From Polychytrium aggregatum (Eukaryota; Chytridiomycota; Chytridiomycetes; Polychytriales): a stretch of 33,596 bases of DNA. The position numbers and the translations under genes were made by a program. Within the stretch, counting starts at the first letter, position 1. The number at the start of each line of letters is the position of its first letter. The notes beneath the pieces are model-generated. The model did no database searches. It had not been told where the DNA came from and worked only from the letters and a program-made list of their open reading frames with translations. Of this stretch, positions 29,149 to 33,596 are shown in pieces. The stretch covers positions 1-33,596 of the forward strand of contig NW_026516482.1 of NCBI RefSeq assembly GCF_025602895.1. The letters are read 5' to 3'.

Positions 29149-32100
29149 ATGAGCGCAGCAGCCAGCAGCAGCACCGACGGCCAAAAGGCCGCCCAGGGTG
29201 AGTCGATCTTGCGAAACGCCTGGCCACAGCCGCTGCTTGCCCAACACCGAAATCACCAGAGCCGTCGTGGCAAACTGACTGAAGCATCATCCGTTGTATT
29301 TTCTCCCCGTACTGACTCTGCTTCCTTAATGCCATGCGCCGGCTGCTTTCCTCTCACGGACCTTCCAACTGCCGTTGCGGCGCCCATGCCTTTTGTATGC
29401 GGATGGATGTCTGCTCGTCCTGTGCAGAAGATCCCGTCGGCCCCAAGCGACTCTATATCGGCGGCTTGACAGACAATAATCCTTCGATCGGCCGCGAGCT
29501 TGCTGAGCGATTCAAGTCGTTCGGAGCGGTCGTCTCGGTCGATGTACCAAATGACAACGGAATGGGTACGGCCTCGCTTCTCTCTTTCTAGCTTCGCTGT
29601 CGTTTCATTGGGAAGGGAGCTCGAAGGGCAGGCGAATCCCTGGCGCTCGTGCTTTTGCCGGTTACCTACCGAGAGTTTAACCTGAATGCACTCGCTGCTG
29701 TATCGGGACGCTGCAGGCCCGAGGGATTTCCGCTACATCCAGATCAACACCACATCGGCGCAGCTCAAGAAATGTATGTTATGTTGTCAGCAGCCAGCAG
29801 CACGACACGATGACATCAAATTGCAACAGTGATGATTCGACCGGCTGGATCCTGCCCTGCTACGATGCAGCGGCGGATGCTTGCCAGATCCCCCTGCTTA
29901 CCCATATCGCTGCGACTCCCCCCCCCACCTCGCACAGGCATCAATATCTACAACAACTCGAAATGGAAGGGCATGAAGCTCAAGGTTCAAGAAGCCAAGC
30001 CCACATACGTGCAGCGCCTGAAGCGGGAGTGGGAGGAGGCTGCCGCAACAAAGCCGCTTTCGAACGACGAGGTGATCAAGGTCCGTCGAAAGAAGCTTAA
30101 GCGACGGCCTGTCGTCTACGCCGAGGACATGACCCTGGTGACCGACGAGAACATGCGAACGCGGAAGAACTGGCGCAAAGCACGATACGGCCGGGCTATT
30201 GCTATCGTCAAGCTGAAGCACGATCGAACCAAGCGGGTGAGCAAGAGCAGATGGAGGGATAGATCAGAGCGAATGAAGATCGAGACGGAGCTGTGCTCGG
30301 AGCGATGCCTCCACCGGTCCTGGATTGGCTGACACGGACCAACACAATGATGCTCGGACTAGGTGATTACGATCGACCCGCTCAAGTTCAAGCATCATCT
30401 CGTCAAGCTCGACGCCGATGCGATGGATACGCCGGTCTGTGCCTTGAATTGGTCAGCCAACAAGACCCCCGAGGAACTTGAGAAGATTCGTCGTGAGCCT
30501 TCCCGGACAGCGATCAAGTCCCAGCTCACAAAATCAACACCGGCTGCAAAGTCCACGCCTGCTGCTGTTCAGGCTGCTGTTCAGGCTGCTGTCCAGGCTG
30601 TTGCGCCCAAGCAAAAGCCAAGCAAAGGCCGTGCTGAAGTGAATCACGAGATTGCGTCGCTCTTTGGAAACAATGACGACGAGCATACCGGCTTGTCCGG
30701 GTCTATCAGTGCGCGGAGCATGGCAGCCGACTTGGATGTGGAGATGCCCGAGGCGAATCCCGAGTCGAAGCCTGAGCCCCAACCAGTGGCCCATATCACA
30801 AAGGACAAGAAGCGTAGGCTCCTCAGCGATGGAGCAGAGACAGCAACCCTTGACGACCTCGACACGCAGATCGTGAAGGAGAAATCAACCTATTCAAACG
30901 TCTTGATGTCCATGTTTGGAGAGACGCACGATCCTGAAGCCAGGTGAGGACAATGCGCCGTGCGGATGGATGGATGGATGGATGGATGGATGGATGGATG
31001 GATGGATGGATGGATGGATGGAGCCAGTCTCAGTCACATGCCATTATCAATCATCCAGGCGTGCAGACCGGCACCTTTGAGAAACGAGGTACTGAGAGTC
31101 AGATCCATGCTGATCCTCCTAAACTTGCATTCAACGAGCAGTGCCTTCCAGAAGCCAAAATACTATGGCGAAGATGAGGATGAAAGCGACGTGGAAACCT
31201 ACAGCTGGACACGGAAGCCAGAAAATGCCAGGATCATCGGCGGCAAGGCGGCCGAGATGAAAATGCTCGAGAACATCAAGAGACGAGGTCTTGGCCTCCG
31301 CGAGGGCTTCATGCTGAATGCCGACGATGATGGTGATGATGGTGGTGGTGGCGACGATGCCGAGGACGAAAACATGGATGACGTAGGCGACGAGGAAGAC
31401 GAGGAAGACGAGGAAGATGAAGATGATGAAGATGAAGATGAAGATGTTGAAGATGAAGATGATGAAGAGAGTGTGGAGGGCATTGCGGACTCTGTCTCTC
31501 CAACCAAGACCAAGACTTCAAATGACATCCCTCCCAACGCAGCTTTATCTCCGCTGAACGACGACGCATCCCGATCCGCTGCGCCGACCACGGCCGAACA
31601 AACCGAATCTACTGTCGCCGCGAGCGCGGAGGCCTCAGAGCCATCAGCAGCACCTCTCTCGTACGTCGCCACCACCAATCTGCGCGCGCTCGTACTGGGC
31701 GACAGTAGTGGTCTATTTTCCTTCCAAGGCGAAGACGATGACGAACCGCCAAAGCTCGAGACCGATCCCGCTGAGCGCGGCAACAAGATGTTCTTTACCT
31801 TTGGTAGCGCCGATCAGCCCGCAGAGGCCGCGCACGCCAAGACAACAGAGGATGCTGCAGAGGACGTCGTCGACGAGGCCGAGATTGCCAAGAAGCTCGG
31901 CAGCTCGACCATGTTTTTCTTCCACATGAAGGACTCGACGCTGGCACACCGGTATGGAAGGATACTGGCGTGGTGTCCTCGTTCGACCAGATCTCCTCGA
32001 TGCGCAAGCTAATGCTCGATCACGCCACTCCGATTGCAGGTCGTTGTTCAAGGCGGACCGCACGTTTATGCGCAAGCACACAATGTGAGCATCTGTCGAC

Positions 32101-32772
32101 ACGAGCATGCGTATATTGACGATCAGCAGCGCGACTCAGCGCGGGGGCAAGAGTGGGCAGGGCGATGGGTCTGTGATATGAGCAAGCTCTTGCATAAGTG
32201 CTTGTGGCTAACACTTGGCGTACGCCGCCTGCAGGGAGGAAATCACCGAGGCCTGGGAAGCGAACAAGCAAGAGCTGACCTCCGAGTTCAAGCGGAAGCA
32301 CAAGTCTGCCTATCGGCGCAAGTCCAAGATGAAGCGAGCCCCCAAAAGTCGGGGGTGTAGCAGCGCTGCGACCGCGGCCATCCTGACGCAGCTTGCGCGG
32401 AGTGGCCTGTGCGATTCAGCATCTTGGATGGCCAGTCGCTTCCATGAACAGCACCCGTGCGGGTCGAAAGAGTGCATTTACAGCGCCGGCGACAGGATCC
32501 GGTCTCCGAAGGCACCTGCACAATTCGCACAACGACATGTCGTGGTTGAATATAGCGGGACGCGCGAGGCATATCCTCCATCGAGACGAGACTGGGCACG
32601 ATGTACTTGCGGAGCAGCCCGGTTGAATTGTGCGCCGTCGTTTCAAACAACCAGCTCGGTCACGACCAAAATATCTTCATTGTGCCTTCGATCTTTCGAT
32701 TATCGAGCGGGCAGCGGTATAGACCGCGCTGAGCCATGTCAGCACGGCAGTCTAAAGCAGGAGTGGATGTAG
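29149..32772 (+). CDS. Nop8/NOL8-like nucleolar RRM protein
   Basis: Nop8/NOL8 proteins act in 60S ribosomal subunit assembly in the nucleolus. Eight exons join in frame (29149-29197, 29428-29565, 29717-29773, 29938-30236, 30363-30943, 31142-31951, 32040-32084, 32235-32772). The RRM (~23-100) has RNP2 KRLYIGGL and RNP1-like FRYIQI. It is followed by the family trait [19 protein letters not shown] and a KARYGR segment. The middle is Ala/Glu-rich, then a long Asp/Glu tract (~31320-31475). The C-terminal block [32 protein letters not shown] and a basic [12 protein letters not shown] tail fits Nop8. After that tail, ~140 further codons look non-coding and overlap the antisense RING exon. The true stop may lie near 32355, after a missed splice or an indel in the GGGGG run at 32351. 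Confidence 0.85.
30963..31022. repeat. GGAT tetranucleotide microsatellite in Nop8-like intron 5
   Basis: About 14 units, starting ~20 nt after the GTGAGG donor at 30944. It lies wholly inside the intron. The long Trp-Met-Asp-Gly frame through it is an artefact. Confidence 0.96.
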
Positions 32773-33596
32773 GTTCAGTCGGCATCATGCACCTCATTCC
32801 AGGGGGCAAACCAGGGGACGCGAAATTCGGACCCGACGGAAAACATGCCGACAGGGACGTCATCGCGCTCGCCTACCTTCGCAAATGCACAGGTGGTTGC
32901 ATGGTAGCAGAATCACCGTCCGCATACGGTCACGGCAGATGATGCAGTTCCAGTTCCACTCGTTCACGGCGCGGCTCCGGAGCTTGCGAGTCAGAATGAC
33001 ATCGTCAACCATGGGGTTGAGGTACTGCAGGTTGTTGAGTGCGGCCACAAACACCTCGAGGCTGTTGGACGAAGACGAGGATGCAGGATCGGGCGGCACA
33101 ACAGATCCCTGGATGAGGGGACGGCTCGGGGCTGCTGGCAGAGCCAGACGCGATTTCTGCACGAGACGACGCAAGCCTCGAGTGTAAGTTCGGTCCGGGC
33201 AGATGTAGCTTTCGTTGATGGGTGCCAGCTGCAGGGCTTCGTCGGTGGCCGCGGTAATGCTGCTGCTGCTCCTTGACGATGGCGCCTCATGTTGGGTATC
33301 AGAAGCGGGAGATGCCAGATCCAGCGGACTGAAGGCCTCGGTAATGAGGGCATTGACTTCATCAGACTCAAGATCGGTATCGACAGCGGGCGGCGCTGGC
33401 CACCACGAATTGGAGGTGTGAGGCAAGTCAGACCTGCGCTCCAGCTGCGAGGACCGGAACCACTGATGAACGCTGCCCAGACCTGAATCGGTTGTCCTGC
33501 TGTGGTTGCGTACACGATGGGCGAGCAGCGCGGTATTCATATCATTCTGTTCTCCGATGTCGTGGGCGTCAAAGTCCTCGTCGTCGCTGATGGCAT
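32660..33596 (-). CDS. RING-finger protein, C-terminal part (5' end outside window)
   Basis: The frame is open to the window edge at 33596 and reads AISDDEDFDAHD upstream of the first visible ATG (33540), so the gene continues beyond the window. Visible exons: 33596-32877 and 32751-32660, with a GTAGGC donor and CTGCTTTAG acceptor joining phase 1. The joined C terminus gives a RING: CIIC, then LPCNHLCIC, then EDCRADM, then RCPLDNRKI, ending in GTMKIFWS. The arrangement (C-x2-C, C-x-H-x-C-x-C-x2-C) resembles C-terminal RINGs of the MUL1/CGRRF1/Asi type, suggesting an E3 ubiquitin ligase. The last zinc ligand is Asp instead of Cys, as in the CPLDN motif of RBX1. The rest is Ser/Pro-rich with no visible membrane segment. 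Confidence 0.85.

Noticed and set aside
30960..31140. Coding start at MRMDGWMDG before the Nop8 acidic exon
   Set aside because: The GGAT repeat is intronic. GTGAGG at 30944 and GAGCAG at 31141 join EAS to AFQKPKYYG in phase.

Overview
The window looks like nuclear DNA of an early-diverging fungus, most likely a chytrid. This is an inference from gene content and gene structure, not from a marker gene. Genes are packed closely on both strands and cut by many short GT-AG introns (about 55-350 nt, often with CTAAC or CTGAC branch sites). Microsatellites are frequent. The encoded set (SMG1, HEN1, PDK1, Nop8/NOL8) is eukaryotic, and it includes SMG1, which the best-known yeasts have lost. I see no rRNA, tRNA, transposon or CRISPR array.

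Layout. 1-105: tetranucleotide repeat. 103-840 (-): TIR-domain protein. 1413-2639 (-): DEDDy 3'-5' exonuclease. 2896-4257 (+): its head-to-head paralogue, which has lost three of the four acidic catalytic residues and the motif III tyrosine. 4258-5098: no gene seen. 5099-19570 (-): a 29-exon gene for an approximately 3,508-residue SMG1 kinase, with nearly every splice junction resolved. 20102-22441 (+): HEN1 small-RNA 2'-O-methyltransferase with a GW/WG-rich tail. 22883-25660 (+) and 26623-28725 (+): two tandem PDK1-type kinases, each with a C-terminal PH domain and the same intron positions. 29149-32772 (+): Nop8/NOL8-like nucleolar RRM protein in eight exons. 32660-33596 (-): C-terminal part of a RING protein whose 5' end lies outside the window.

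How the genes relate. Several act on RNA fate: SMG1 (nonsense-mediated decay), HEN1 (small-RNA 3' end protection), an exonuclease with its probable pseudo-enzyme, and Nop8 (60S ribosome biogenesis). SMG1 and HEN1 share one divergent intergenic region, and so do the exonuclease and its paralogue. The PDK1 pair belongs to phosphoinositide/AGC-kinase signalling.

The points I find most interesting are the HEN1 GW tail (a possible Argonaute hook), the exonuclease/pseudo-exonuclease pair, a TIR domain that keeps the candidate NADase glutamate, the 33-nt in-frame catalytic-loop exon in both PDK1 genes, and the habit of tandem repeats to sit just upstream of intron acceptors. Exon coordinates were worked out by hand from splice motifs, frame continuity and family knowledge. 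No search or alignment software was used.
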